A stretch of 64,000 nucleotides of DNA. Source: Leptolyngbya sp. FACHB-8 (GTDB lineage Bacteria; Cyanobacteriota; Cyanobacteriia; Elainellales; Elainellaceae). The first letter of the stretch is position 1. The number at the start of each line of letters is the position of its first letter. The translations under genes and the position numbers were made by a program. Location: positions 1 to 64,000 of the forward strand of contig NZ_JACJOO010000071.1 of NCBI RefSeq assembly GCF_014695575.1. The letters are read 5' to 3'. The notes under the pieces were generated by a model that was given only the letters and a program-made list of their open reading frames with translations, was not told where the DNA came from and searched no databases. This document shows positions 37,391 through 47,259 of this stretch, one piece after another.

Positions 37391-38776
37391 TTAGCGAGTC
37401 TTGAAGGCTTCGTCGAAGCGACGGGTAATGGGTTCCATTAGGAAAGTCAGAACGGAGCGCTGGCGGGTTACGATTTCGGCAGTCGCAGCCATACCGGGTA
37501 CCAGTTCTACATCGCGATCGCGCACCCGTACCACATTACGGCTGAGGCGAACTTGAGCCGAGAATACAGGCCCTAATTTTTCATCAATGGTGGCATTCGG
37601 GCTAACCCGAATGACTTCTCCTTCGATGGTGCCAAACTCCTGGAATGGAAACGTGGCCAGTTTCACCTTAGCTCGCATGCCCGGCTCAATAAAGCCGATG
37701 TCCCGGTTCAGTACCTTCACATCTAGCATCAGATTGCCACCCTCTGGCAGGATGGAGAGCAACTCTTCACCGGGTTGGGTGGTGCCTTCGGCCAAACTGG
37801 TACGCAGATTGTAGATGGTGCCATTAATAGGGGCGCGGATGACATCCTGATCCCCCTGGCGGGTGGCCTGCCGCAGTTGGCCCTCCACATTGCTCAGTTC
37901 TTCCCGGCGACGGGTCAGCTGGCTGAGAATTTCGCTCTGACGTTCAGAACCGAGACGGCTGACCGTATCCTGAGCACCCCGGAAGCCCTCTTCGGCTTGT
38001 CGGATCTGCTGTTGCTGAGCCGCAATATCTTGCTGTAAAGAGGCTACCTGGTCCTGAGCCTGGGTCAGGCGATCCTTGGCTTCCAAATAGTCAAAGCGAG
38101 GAACCGCGCCATTGCTGGGGTCGGCCAGTTCCCGCATGCCTGCCTCACGCTCCTGAGCATTGGTTAAGGTCGTTCGCGCATTGGCCAGGTTTTCTTGAAG
38201 CCGGACGAGACGGGTACGAGCTTCAGCGATCGCCGAAGCTTGCCGACTGGCTTCTGCCGCTGCCGTCCCCCGTTTGGCCTCATACTCCTGCAAGCGAGAA
38301 GCTAACAGTTGATCTTGAATCGGCGTACCAGAATCAGACTGCCCTGTGCGCTCTGCTTCCAGGCGAGCAATATCCTGGCGGATGAGCTTGGCAACCCCTT
38401 CCAACCGCTCTACCTCAGCATTGGAAACAGCCGCATCTTGTTCGATGAGAATATCGCCCTTTTGGACGCGATCGCCCTCCTTCACCAAAATGCGTTCAAT
38501 CTGCCCTCCCTGGAGAGCCTGGACGGGACGGATTTGCTGACTGGGTACTAGCTCACCCTGGGTGACAGCGACCTCATCTACTTTACTGAAGTGTGCCCAG
38601 CCAATGGCACTGGCCACAATAACCGTGAGGCTACCCGCCAGCAGTCGTAGATAGAGCGGGGGCAATTCCTGAACGGCCTTGCCTAATTCATAGGAAAGAT
38701 AGTCCTCCGGCGTGGCAAACTGCTGCCGCGTTTGTCGGGCTTGTGCCGGAGAGGACGGTCGAATGGAATCGGTCAT
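37391..38776 (-). CDS. HlyD-family membrane-fusion protein (type I secretion adaptor)
   Basis: A 461-residue periplasmic adaptor linking an inner-membrane ABC exporter to a TolC-type channel. It has a short cytoplasmic N-terminus, one membrane span (LLAGSLTVIVASAIGWAHF, about 45-63), a split biotinyl-lipoyl domain (VQALQGGQIERILVKEGDRVQKGDILI, about 84-110), a long coiled-coil hairpin (about 120-310), and a beta-barrel region with FIEPGMRAKVKLATFPFQEFGTIEGEV. Start ATG at 38776 (MTDSIRPSSP) rather than 38836. It is read in the same direction as the giant RTX gene, 194 bp behind it; that RTX protein is its likely cargo. No ABC or TolC gene is adjacent. Confidence 0.92.
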   Translation of the reverse strand: MTDSIRPSSPAQARQTRQQFATPEDYLSYELGKAVQELPPLYLRLLAGSLTVIVASAIGWAHFSKVDEVAVTQGELVPSQQIRPVQALQGGQIERILVKEGDRVQKGDILIEQDAAVSNAEVERLEGVAKLIRQDIARLEAERTGQSDSGTPIQDQLLASRLQEYEAKRGTAAAEASRQASAIAEARTRLVRLQENLANARTTLTNAQEREAGMRELADPSNGAVPRFDYLEAKDRLTQAQDQVASLQQDIAAQQQQIRQAEEGFRGAQDTVSRLGSERQSEILSQLTRRREELSNVEGQLRQATRQGDQDVIRAPINGTIYNLRTSLAEGTTQPGEELLSILPEGGNLMLDVKVLNRDIGFIEPGMRAKVKLATFPFQEFGTIEGEVIRVSPNATIDEKLGPVFSAQVRLSRNVVRVRDRDVELVPGMAATAEIVTRQRSVLTFLMEPITRRFDEAFKTR

Positions 38777-38814
38777 GACAACCCTGTAAAAGTGGGGGAT
38801 GGTTGTAAAAGGGC

Positions 38815-38967
38815 TGATATCTCGTAGGTCACACACGAAATATCAAGATTGGTGGAACGGTCGTAAAAAGAATTAATATCTCGTACGCATTGCGCACGAG
38901 ATATCAGGGTGGGTGAAATGCCCATAAGCAGAGACTAATATGTCGTACGCCATGCGTACGACATATT
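38815..38967. repeat. Three tandem hairpins between the RTX gene and hlyD-like gene
   Basis: Hairpins at 38815-38843, 38875-38905 and 38937-38967 are spaced about 60 bp apart. They share an ATATxTCGTACGC-type stem. The first is decayed, the third is perfect with a CAT loop. The linkers also match (GTCGTAAAA / GTTGTAAAA), so these are diverged tandem units. They occupy the whole gap and could attenuate transcription from the RTX gene into the adaptor gene. Confidence 0.75.
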
Positions 38968-38970
38968 CGC

Positions 38971-41900
38971 TTAGTCTCGAATCGTGAAGCTACCGGTTGT
39001 GATATCAGGGTTCCCCTGGAACTGGATGAAGGCGACAGCCGCACCGGCACCTGCTCCATCGGCATTGTAGAACAACTGATTGGAAGCAGAGCTGTAGATA
39101 ATGACAGCACCCAGGGTATTAATCCCCGCTTCATCCGTGACGGAAGCAAACTCTGTTTCACCCAGGATGCCTGGGTCGTCTCCTCCAATGATGGCTCGGA
39201 AGGTCGTTTTATCGAGCACAATCGTATCTACAGTTTGCTGGAAGTCAGTAATCACGTTCAGCCCTACGTCAGCGGCCTGGAACAGGCGCTGAGAGTCGAA
39301 CACGAATTGGTCGTTTCCAATGCCACCTGTCAGGGTATCGTTGCCGACACCACCATTGATAACATCATTGCCCTGACCGCCATTCATGGTGTCATTGCCG
39401 TCATTGGCACCAATTTGCGTACCAGTGTTCGCTTCCCCAAGCAATGTATCATCGCCATTGCCGCCAAGCAGTGTATCATCCGCTCCAAGGCCCCTCAAGA
39501 GGTTGGCTCCAGCGTTTCCAGTGATGCTATTGGCAGAGGCATTACCTGTCCCATCAATCGCATTGCTTCCTGCCAAAGTCAGGTTCTCGATGTTCGTTAG
39601 CAGAGGAGTAGACAGGTCGTAGGACAAGGTAGAAACAATCTCATCACTAGTACCTGTTCCGAGTTCCAGAATCGTGTCGGCAGCGTTATCGATGTAGTAA
39701 GTATCGTTGCCGTCTCCACCGACCATTTCATCGTTTCCGATCCCACCATCCAGCAGGTTATTGCCACTATTACCTTCAATGCGGTTGTTTTCCCCATTAC
39801 CGATTCCCGTGAAGTTGCCTGTACCAATCAGCACCAGGTTTTCCAGGTTGGCCCTGAGGGTGTAGCTACCGAGCGATCGCACGGTGTCAGTTCCAGCGCT
39901 AGCGACTTCATTGATACTGTCTTCGTTGTTGCCGCTAATAATATAGGTGTCATTGCCCTGCCCACCTTCTAGCGTATCCCGACCATCAGGGGCTCCGGTG
40001 GTTTCATTGACTCCCCCATCCAGAATGTTGCTGCCAGCATTGCCGATGATGTAGTTGTTGAGGCTATTCCCTCGGCCTGTTAGCGCCTCACTACCAGTTA
40101 TCCCTGTCAGAGTAAGGTTTTCCAGGTTATCCCCTAAGGTGAAGGAGCGGGATGAAATGACCTGATCTGTGCCTGCATTAAGCAGTTCAGTTAGGGTTTC
40201 ATCATCGCCATCAACAAAATAGGTATCGTTGCCCAGGCCACCCTCCATCACGTCATCCCCGGTACCGCCGTCCAGAAGGTCATTGCCACCGTTGCCTTTG
40301 AGGGTATCAACCCCTCCAAGACCTAATAGGACGTTGTTGCCATTGTTGCCAATGATGGTGTTGAGTCGGTTATTTCCAGTACCGTTCAGGGCTTCGGTAC
40401 CGGTGGCCCCTGTCAGCGTCAAGTTCTCAACGAAGTCTGACAGAGTGTAGGTGACACTGGAGATGACATCATCTACGCCACCCGTGCTCAACTCCTCAAT
40501 CTTGTCGGCAGCATCGTCCACTACGTAGGTGTCGTTGGCGGCTCCGCCGCGCAAAGTATCAATGCCAGCACCACCATCCAACCGGTTTGTACCTGCGTTA
40601 CCCACGATAAGGTTGGCCAGACCATTACCAGTACCGTTGATATTGAGGTTGGGAGCGTCTTCAACCAGAATCAGGTTTTCCAGGTTGTTGCCCAGGGTAT
40701 AGGTCGCGCTAGAGCGAACTTCATCCAGGCCACCACCAATTGCCTCTGTAATTTGCTCAGCCGTATTATCCACGATGAACGTATCGTTACCGCTGCCCCC
40801 CGTGAAGACGTCCTGGCCGGCACCTCCATTGAGGAAGTCGTCGCCATCCCCTCCGCCCAGTACGTTGATGCCCTCATTCCCGAGAATGGTATTGTTCAGG
40901 TTGTTACCGTTACCGTTGATATTCCCGGCGTTCAGCTCCAATACCAGGTTTTCCAGGTTAGCTCCCAGGGTGAAGGTAACTCGAGAATTGACGGTATCAG
41001 TGCCCTGATTGGCTACTTCTTCAATCAGGTCATTTAAGTCAACAATGATGTAAGTGTCATCACCACCACCACCACGCAGGGTGTCGTTACCAGCTGCACC
41101 ATCAATACGATTGTTCAGGCTGTTTCCGGTAATAACGTTGGCTAAGGTGTTACCTGTGGCATTGAGGGCAGTAGGCTCTCCTTCAAGTAGGGTGAGGTTT
41201 TCAACGTTATTGCCGCTGGTACTGAGGTCGAACGTGATAGCGGAACGAATCAGATCAATACCAGCGTTAGCCGCTTCTACAATCTGGTCACCTGCTTCAC
41301 TGACCACATAGGTGTCATTGCCAAGACCACCTTCCAGGCTGTCAACCCCATCACCACCATCCAGTAAGTTGTTGCCTGCGTTACCCAGAATGGTGTTGCT
41401 GAAGCCGTTACCGATGCCATCGATATTAACGGCTCCTCCCAACAACCGGAGGGTTTCAATTTCACTGTCATCGGCCAGGGCGTAGGAGACGGTGGTATTA
41501 ACCACGTCATTGCCCTCACCGGGGTTATCAGTGACAACATCGGCAGAGTCATCGACGGTGTAGGTGTCATTGCCAATGCCACCAATCATCGTGTCAATCC
41601 CGGCACCGCCGTCCAGGGTGTCATTGCCACCCCGACCTTCCATGCGGTTGTTACCCTCGTTCCCCAGAATGACGTTATCAACCGCGTTACCAATGCCGTT
41701 GATATCTCCCGCTCCAGCAATCAGGGTCAGGTTTTCGATGTTGTTCCCCAGAGTCAGGGTTGCAGCACTGGATTGAACGGTGTCAATGCCATCATCAGTA
41801 TCTGCTTCTGATACCACATCCCCACTGGCGTTGACGACATAGGTGTCATTGCCCAAGCCGCCGCTCATGGTGTCGTTGCCAATGCCGCCGTCTAAGGAGT

Positions 41901-44900
41901 CATTGCCTGCGTTGCCAATAATGGTGTCATTACCACCCCGCCCTTCCAATATGTTGTTTTGAGCGTTGCCTGTAATAACGTTGTTGGCGTCGTTGCCAAT
42001 TCCTCGGATAGCGTTGCCCAGGAGAGTCAGGTTATCGATGCCGTTGAAGGCTGGACCACTGAGATCGATATCAGTGAAAGACTCGACCAAATCACCTGTG
42101 CTGGCTCCAGTTTCCTCAATCACATCGAGAGGACTGTCGATCACGTAGGTGTCGTTGCCCTCGCCCCCAATCAGGGTGTCGTTGCCTGCACCCCCAACCA
42201 GGCTGTCAGCACCTGCGCCTCCCTCCAGGCGATCGTTCCCAGCCAAGCCATCGAGAACGTTGTTGGCAGCGTTGCCCAGAATAATATTGCCGAGAGCGTT
42301 GCCGGTGCCGTTAGCCGCGCTACCTGCCAGGGTCAGATTTTCGATAGCCTGACGACCTGTAACATTAAGGCTAAAGCTAACCTGGCTAACGACCAGATCG
42401 GTACCGCCGTTGTCCGCTTCGCTGACAACGTCGCCAGCTACATCGACCAGGAAGGTATCATCTCCCGCTCCCCCGGTCATGGTGTCAGCACCGATGCCCC
42501 CGTCGAGGAGGTCATTCCCGCCTGCACCTGTGAGGGTATCGGCTCCACCCAAACCTCGCAGCTCATTATTGGCGTCGTTGCCAATGATGGTGTTGTCGAG
42601 GGTATTCCCGGTACCGCTGATGGCGGCGTTGCCCGTTAGAGTCAGGTTTTCAAAGTTGGTGCCCAACTCCCAGTTCACGGCAGATTGCACCAGATCAATG
42701 CCGCCGGTGGCATTGGCTTCAACCACAACATCGGATTCGATGTTAACGACATAGGTGTCGTTGCCATCACCGCCGACCATGGTGTCGCTGCCTTCGCCAC
42801 CGTCTAAACTATCGGCACCACCACCCCCTTCAAGGGTGTCATTTCCGAGCAGACCGCGCAGGACGTTGGCTTCAGAGTTGCCACGAATCACGTTATCCAA
42901 TTCGTTGCCCGTCCCGTTGATGGGGCCGGAACCCTCCAGCAGGATCAGATTTTCCAGGTTGTTGCCCAGGGTGTAGGTGAAGCTAGACTCGACGGTATCG
43001 GTACCGGCTCCGACGTCTTCTGTGACGACATCTCCGGTTCCGACGACATAAGTGTCGTTGCCTGCACCCCCCAGTAGGGTATCAGCGGCTCCATCTCCGG
43101 CTCCACCGATGAGGCGATCGTTGCCTTCTCGACCTTCCAGGCGATCGCTTCCCCCTTGACCATCCAGCACGTTATTCTGGTCGTTGCCCAAAATAGTGTT
43201 GGCGTTGGCATTTCCTGTACCGTTGGTGGCATTGCCTGTCAGCGTCAGGTTGTCCAACCCTGTGCGGTTGTTGCCGCTCATGTCAAAGTTAACGGAGGAC
43301 ACAACCAGGTCAATGCCTGTGTTGGCCGTCACCTCGATGACGTCGTCGCCTACATCATCAATCAGGTAAGTATCATTGCCGTTACCGCCGCTGAGGGTGT
43401 CGGCTCCAAGGCCTCCGTCGAGGCTATCGTTGCCGTTGCTGCCACTGAGGGTGTCATTGCCCTCGCCCCCGTCCAGGGTATCGTTTCCGTCGCCTCCTTC
43501 CAGGAAGTCATTGCCGGCCAGGCCCTGCAAATTGTTGTTGTTGCTATTGCCCAGAATAATGTTGTCACTGGCGTTACCAATCCCAGTGATGGCGGCCCCT
43601 TCCTGTAGGCTCAGATTTTCCAAATTAGCTGTGAGGGTATAGCTCAACAGAGCCGACTCAACGGTGTCGATCCCGCTTGCATCGTCGGCTTCGTCAACGA
43701 CATCACCCGCTTCGGTGACGCTGTAGGTGTCATTGCCGTCGCCACCCACCATGGTATCTGTGCCCGCACCCCCGATCAGGCGATCGTCTCCGGCTCCACC
43801 TTCCAGGCGATCGTTGCCATCTAGACCCCGCAGCTCGTTGTTGAGGTTGTTACCAAGAATGATGTTGTTGGCCGCGTTACCAGTCCCCGTGGTAGCGGGG
43901 CCAATCAGAGTGAGGTTTTCCAGGGTGGCCGCGAGCGTGTAGTTGAAATTCGCTTCAACGGTGTCAATGCCACCGTTGGCCGCTTCAACGATGACGTCGG
44001 TGCTGTCGACGACAACGAACGTATCGTTTCCGGCACCGCCCACGAGGCTGTCAGTTCCAAGACCACCGATGAGGCGATCGCTCCCGGCTCCCCCCTCCAG
44101 AGTGTCATTTCCGGCGCCGCCATTCAGGATGTTGTCCAGCGCATTGCCCACAATCCGGTTATTGTTAGCGTTGCCTGTACCCTCAGTGGCTGCACCTGTG
44201 AGGATTAAGTTTTCGACATTGGTGAAGGCGGGCTGGCTCAGGTCAAAGTTAAAGGCGGCTTCGATGGTATCGCCTGTACTGGTTCCTGTTTCATTGACCG
44301 TATCCTCGGAGTCAACAAGAACGTAGGTATCATCGCCTTCGCCGCCATCGAGGATATCGGTACCCTCTCCTCCTATCAGGCGATCGTTCCCGAGTCCTCC
44401 CGAGATGGTGTCATTTCCGGCACCACCATTCAGAACGTTATTGCCATTATTGCCCAGGATTGTGTTGGCAACCTCGTTGCCCGTACCGTTGATGTTCCCG
44501 GTTCCTTCCAGGGTGAGGTTTTCCAGGTTGGCTCCCAGGGTGTAATCCTGAGCTGAAGAGCGAACCAGATCGACCCCTCCGCCTGCCAACTCTGTAATAA
44601 CATCGTTAGTGCTGTCGATGACAAAGGTGTCGTTCCCTTCGCCGCCGATCAACGTGTCGACACCCCCACCACCGTTGAGGACGTTATTTCCTTCATTCCC
44701 GGTGATGACATTATTAGAGGTATTTCCAACCCCGTTGATGTTGCCGGCCTCTGCGACCAGAGTAAGGTTTTCTAAGTTAGGGCTGAGGGTAAAGGAGCCA
44801 GTAGCAAAAACGACATCCAGGCCTTCGCTGGCATTTTCTGTGATCGTGTCACCAGCGGTTACAAAGTAGGTATCATTGCCTGCACCACCGGTGAGCTGGT

Positions 44901-47259
44901 TGGTGCCTGCTTCACCGTTGAGCTGATCATCCCCTGTGCCGCCGAGAAGGGTATCATTGCCCAGGCCGCCCGTGATGATGTCGTTGCCTGCACGACCATC
45001 CAGGATGTTGTTGCCATCATTGCCAATAATTCGGTTGGCAACGTCACTTCCTGTTCCATTAATATTGGCGGTGCCCGTCAGGGTCAGGTTTTCAATGTTG
45101 TTACCAATGGTGAAAGTGCCGCTTGTTCCGGTGAAGGTTACCACCACCGAATCGATGCCACTACCTGGGGCTTCTACTGCGCTGTCACCAACATTGTCAA
45201 ATAGATACGAATCGTTGCCGGCACCCCCCTGCATGGTATCGGCCCCGGCTCCACCATCCAGGGTGTCATTACCTGCTCCACCAAAGAGGTTATTGCTGCC
45301 TGAATTTCCTGTGATCTGGTTAGCGAGGTCGTTTCCTGTGCCGCTGATGTTGCCAGTACCGGTCAATGTCAAGTTTTCAACTTGCTGGCCGTTGGTGCTC
45401 AGGTTGAAGGTGACGCTGGAATTAACCAGATCAACTCCTTGTCCAGCCAGCTCGATCACGACATCGGTGGTGTCTTGGACGTTAAAGGTATCATCGCCCA
45501 GGCCCCCTTGCAGGGTATCGGTACCCGTGCCACCGATGAGCGAATCGTTTCCGGCTCCCCCAAAAATGGAATCGTTCCCGGCGGCCCCATCCAGAATATT
45601 GTTGCCCTCGTTGCCGAGGATGGTGTTGGCAAGATTGTTTCCTGTACCGCTGATATTGTCGGTACCCGTCAGAGTCAGGCTTTCAATGTTGTTAGCGATG
45701 GTGTAGGAAATATTGCTGCTGACCGTATCGACACCGCCGCCTACATCCTCTGTAACGACATCTCCGGCTTCTGTAACGACATAGGAATCGTTGCCCAAGC
45801 CACCCACCAGGGTATCCTCGCCTGTCCCGCCATTTAAGGTATCGTTACCTGCCCCACCAATCAGACTATCGTTACCCTCCAGGCCGAACAGGTTGTTGTT
45901 GCCACTATTGCCTGTAATGATGTTGTTAAGGTCGTTCCCGCTACCGGCATTGTTCGCGGTGCCAGTCAGAGTGAGGTTTTCGACGTTGCCCGCCAGAGAA
46001 TACGACAGTAACGAGGTCAGTACGGTATCAACGCCTTCCCCACCGCTTTCCAGTACCACATCCTGGAGGCTATCCAGAATATATGAATCATTGCCGCCGC
46101 CGCCACTCAGGGTGTCGTTGCCACTTCCCCCATCGAGGGCATCGTTGCCATCTTCTCCAAATAAAGCGTTGTTACCATCGTTGCCTATGATGGTATTCGC
46201 CAGGGCATTACCGGTTCCAGTGAAGTTGCCGGTGCCTAACAGGATAAGATTTTCGACATTATCGCCAAGAGTGTAGCTAAATGCAGCCCGCACCAGATCG
46301 ACGCCATTATCTGCAGCTTCTACAACAATGTCGTTAACAGTATCCAGAATGAAGGTATCGTTGCCGTCTCCCCCAACGAGAGAATCGATACCAGTGCCTC
46401 CGTTCAGGCTGTCATTACCATCACCACCATCCAGGGTATCGTTGCCCTCGCCGCCAACCAGGACGTCATTCCCTCCCAATCCACTCAGGCTATTGGCTCC
46501 GCTGTTGCCAGTAATGGTATTTGCAGTGTCGCTGCCTGTCACTACCAGGTTGCTGACCCCAAGTAGGGTAATGGTTTCCACCTCAGCGGTGACAGAAAGG
46601 GTATAGGAAACGGAGGTTTGCAGTGTGTCCGTGCCGCCATTGGCGACCTCGACGATAGTATCGCCCGCACTGTTGACGATATAAAGGTCGTTTCCTGCCC
46701 CCCCGGCCATCTGGTCGTCGCCAAGATTGCCGTTCAAGGTGTCATTGCCCGCATCACCTGCCAGCACATCATTCCCGCTGCCACCATCCAGGGAATCGTT
46801 GCCAAGGCCACCCTGCAAAGTATCGGCTCCGATACCTCCAACTAGGCGATCGCGGCCATCACCCCCAGAGAGATTATCATTACCGGCGCCCCCTGTAAGG
46901 ATGTTGTTGCCAGCATTGCCGAAAATAATGTTGTTGAGGCTGTTCCCCGTTCCGTTGATGTTGGCTGTTCCCAACAGAGTTAAATTTTCAAAGTTGTTGC
47001 GTAGGGTATAGGAGATGCTGGCGCGCACCATGTCAACACCTGCGTTGGCGTTTTCAGTGACGACATCCCCAGCGTTGTCCACTACATAGGTATCATTTCC
47101 GACACCCCCTAACATGGTATCGGCACCACCGCCTCCATCCAGTAGATCGTTGCCCCGATCATCAACCAGGCGATCGCTCCCCAACAACCCAAAAATCAGG
47201 TCATTGGCAGTAGTTCCCTGGAGATTGTTGTTTCCGGATGTACCTCTGATCGTCGCCAT
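38971..47259 (-). CDS. Giant RTX (hemolysin-type calcium-binding repeat) protein
   Basis: A 2762-residue protein, almost entirely repeats. I count about 26 units of roughly 100 residues. Each has a strand-rich half (GNDTYVV---GD-V-E---G-D-V-S---YTL--NLENLTL-GT) and a glycine-rich half with NxIxGNxGNNxL and several GGxGNDxLxGG nonapeptides that bind calcium as parallel beta-rolls. There is no signal peptide, as expected for type I secretion, whose signal lies at the uncleaved C-terminus; here the last 150 or so residues lack repeats and end NPDITTGSFTIRD, with the serralysin-like FDSQRLFQAADVGLNVITDF before. No enzyme domain is visible, so it is likely a secreted surface or adhesion/motility-type protein. 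An HlyD adaptor gene follows. Confidence 0.93.
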   Translation of the reverse strand: MATIRGTSGNNNLQGTTANDLIFGLLGSDRLVDDRGNDLLDGGGGADTMLGGVGNDTYVVDNAGDVVTENANAGVDMVRASISYTLRNNFENLTLLGTANINGTGNSLNNIIFGNAGNNILTGGAGNDNLSGGDGRDRLVGGIGADTLQGGLGNDSLDGGSGNDVLAGDAGNDTLNGNLGDDQMAGGAGNDLYIVNSAGDTIVEVANGGTDTLQTSVSYTLSVTAEVETITLLGVSNLVVTGSDTANTITGNSGANSLSGLGGNDVLVGGEGNDTLDGGDGNDSLNGGTGIDSLVGGDGNDTFILDTVNDIVVEAADNGVDLVRAAFSYTLGDNVENLILLGTGNFTGTGNALANTIIGNDGNNALFGEDGNDALDGGSGNDTLSGGGGNDSYILDSLQDVVLESGGEGVDTVLTSLLSYSLAGNVENLTLTGTANNAGSGNDLNNIITGNSGNNNLFGLEGNDSLIGGAGNDTLNGGTGEDTLVGGLGNDSYVVTEAGDVVTEDVGGGVDTVSSNISYTIANNIESLTLTGTDNISGTGNNLANTILGNEGNNILDGAAGNDSIFGGAGNDSLIGGTGTDTLQGGLGDDTFNVQDTTDVVIELAGQGVDLVNSSVTFNLSTNGQQVENLTLTGTGNISGTGNDLANQITGNSGSNNLFGGAGNDTLDGGAGADTMQGGAGNDSYLFDNVGDSAVEAPGSGIDSVVVTFTGTSGTFTIGNNIENLTLTGTANINGTGSDVANRIIGNDGNNILDGRAGNDIITGGLGNDTLLGGTGDDQLNGEAGTNQLTGGAGNDTYFVTAGDTITENASEGLDVVFATGSFTLSPNLENLTLVAEAGNINGVGNTSNNVITGNEGNNVLNGGGGVDTLIGGEGNDTFVIDSTNDVITELAGGGVDLVRSSAQDYTLGANLENLTLEGTGNINGTGNEVANTILGNNGNNVLNGGAGNDTISGGLGNDRLIGGEGTDILDGGEGDDTYVLVDSEDTVNETGTSTGDTIEAAFNFDLSQPAFTNVENLILTGAATEGTGNANNNRIVGNALDNILNGGAGNDTLEGGAGSDRLIGGLGTDSLVGGAGNDTFVVVDSTDVIVEAANGGIDTVEANFNYTLAATLENLTLIGPATTGTGNAANNIILGNNLNNELRGLDGNDRLEGGAGDDRLIGGAGTDTMVGGDGNDTYSVTEAGDVVDEADDASGIDTVESALLSYTLTANLENLSLQEGAAITGIGNASDNIILGNSNNNNLQGLAGNDFLEGGDGNDTLDGGEGNDTLSGSNGNDSLDGGLGADTLSGGNGNDTYLIDDVGDDVIEVTANTGIDLVVSSVNFDMSGNNRTGLDNLTLTGNATNGTGNANANTILGNDQNNVLDGQGGSDRLEGREGNDRLIGGAGDGAADTLLGGAGNDTYVVGTGDVVTEDVGAGTDTVESSFTYTLGNNLENLILLEGSGPINGTGNELDNVIRGNSEANVLRGLLGNDTLEGGGGADSLDGGEGSDTMVGGDGNDTYVVNIESDVVVEANATGGIDLVQSAVNWELGTNFENLTLTGNAAISGTGNTLDNTIIGNDANNELRGLGGADTLTGAGGNDLLDGGIGADTMTGGAGDDTFLVDVAGDVVSEADNGGTDLVVSQVSFSLNVTGRQAIENLTLAGSAANGTGNALGNIILGNAANNVLDGLAGNDRLEGGAGADSLVGGAGNDTLIGGEGNDTYVIDSPLDVIEETGASTGDLVESFTDIDLSGPAFNGIDNLTLLGNAIRGIGNDANNVITGNAQNNILEGRGGNDTIIGNAGNDSLDGGIGNDTMSGGLGNDTYVVNASGDVVSEADTDDGIDTVQSSAATLTLGNNIENLTLIAGAGDINGIGNAVDNVILGNEGNNRMEGRGGNDTLDGGAGIDTMIGGIGNDTYTVDDSADVVTDNPGEGNDVVNTTVSYALADDSEIETLRLLGGAVNIDGIGNGFSNTILGNAGNNLLDGGDGVDSLEGGLGNDTYVVSEAGDQIVEAANAGIDLIRSAITFDLSTSGNNVENLTLLEGEPTALNATGNTLANVITGNSLNNRIDGAAGNDTLRGGGGDDTYIIVDLNDLIEEVANQGTDTVNSRVTFTLGANLENLVLELNAGNINGNGNNLNNTILGNEGINVLGGGDGDDFLNGGAGQDVFTGGSGNDTFIVDNTAEQITEAIGGGLDEVRSSATYTLGNNLENLILVEDAPNLNINGTGNGLANLIVGNAGTNRLDGGAGIDTLRGGAANDTYVVDDAADKIEELSTGGVDDVISSVTYTLSDFVENLTLTGATGTEALNGTGNNRLNTIIGNNGNNVLLGLGGVDTLKGNGGNDLLDGGTGDDVMEGGLGNDTYFVDGDDETLTELLNAGTDQVISSRSFTLGDNLENLTLTGITGSEALTGRGNSLNNYIIGNAGSNILDGGVNETTGAPDGRDTLEGGQGNDTYIISGNNEDSINEVASAGTDTVRSLGSYTLRANLENLVLIGTGNFTGIGNGENNRIEGNSGNNLLDGGIGNDEMVGGDGNDTYYIDNAADTILELGTGTSDEIVSTLSYDLSTPLLTNIENLTLAGSNAIDGTGNASANSITGNAGANLLRGLGADDTLLGGNGDDTLLGEANTGTQIGANDGNDTMNGGQGNDVINGGVGNDTLTGGIGNDQFVFDSQRLFQAADVGLNVITDFQQTVDTIVLDKTTFRAIIGGDDPGILGETEFASVTDEAGINTLGAVIIYSSASNQLFYNADGAGAGAAVAFIQFQGNPDITTGSFTIRD

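Noticed and set aside
38815..38967. CRISPR-like short array
   Set aside because: Only three diverged units, the repeated part is the hairpin itself, linkers are similar rather than unique, and no cas genes are present.
38971..47259. Many long reading frames on the plus strand opposite the RTX gene
   Set aside because: They are proline/serine/leucine-rich mirror translations of the glycine/asparagine/aspartate repeats and have no start signals or family resemblance.
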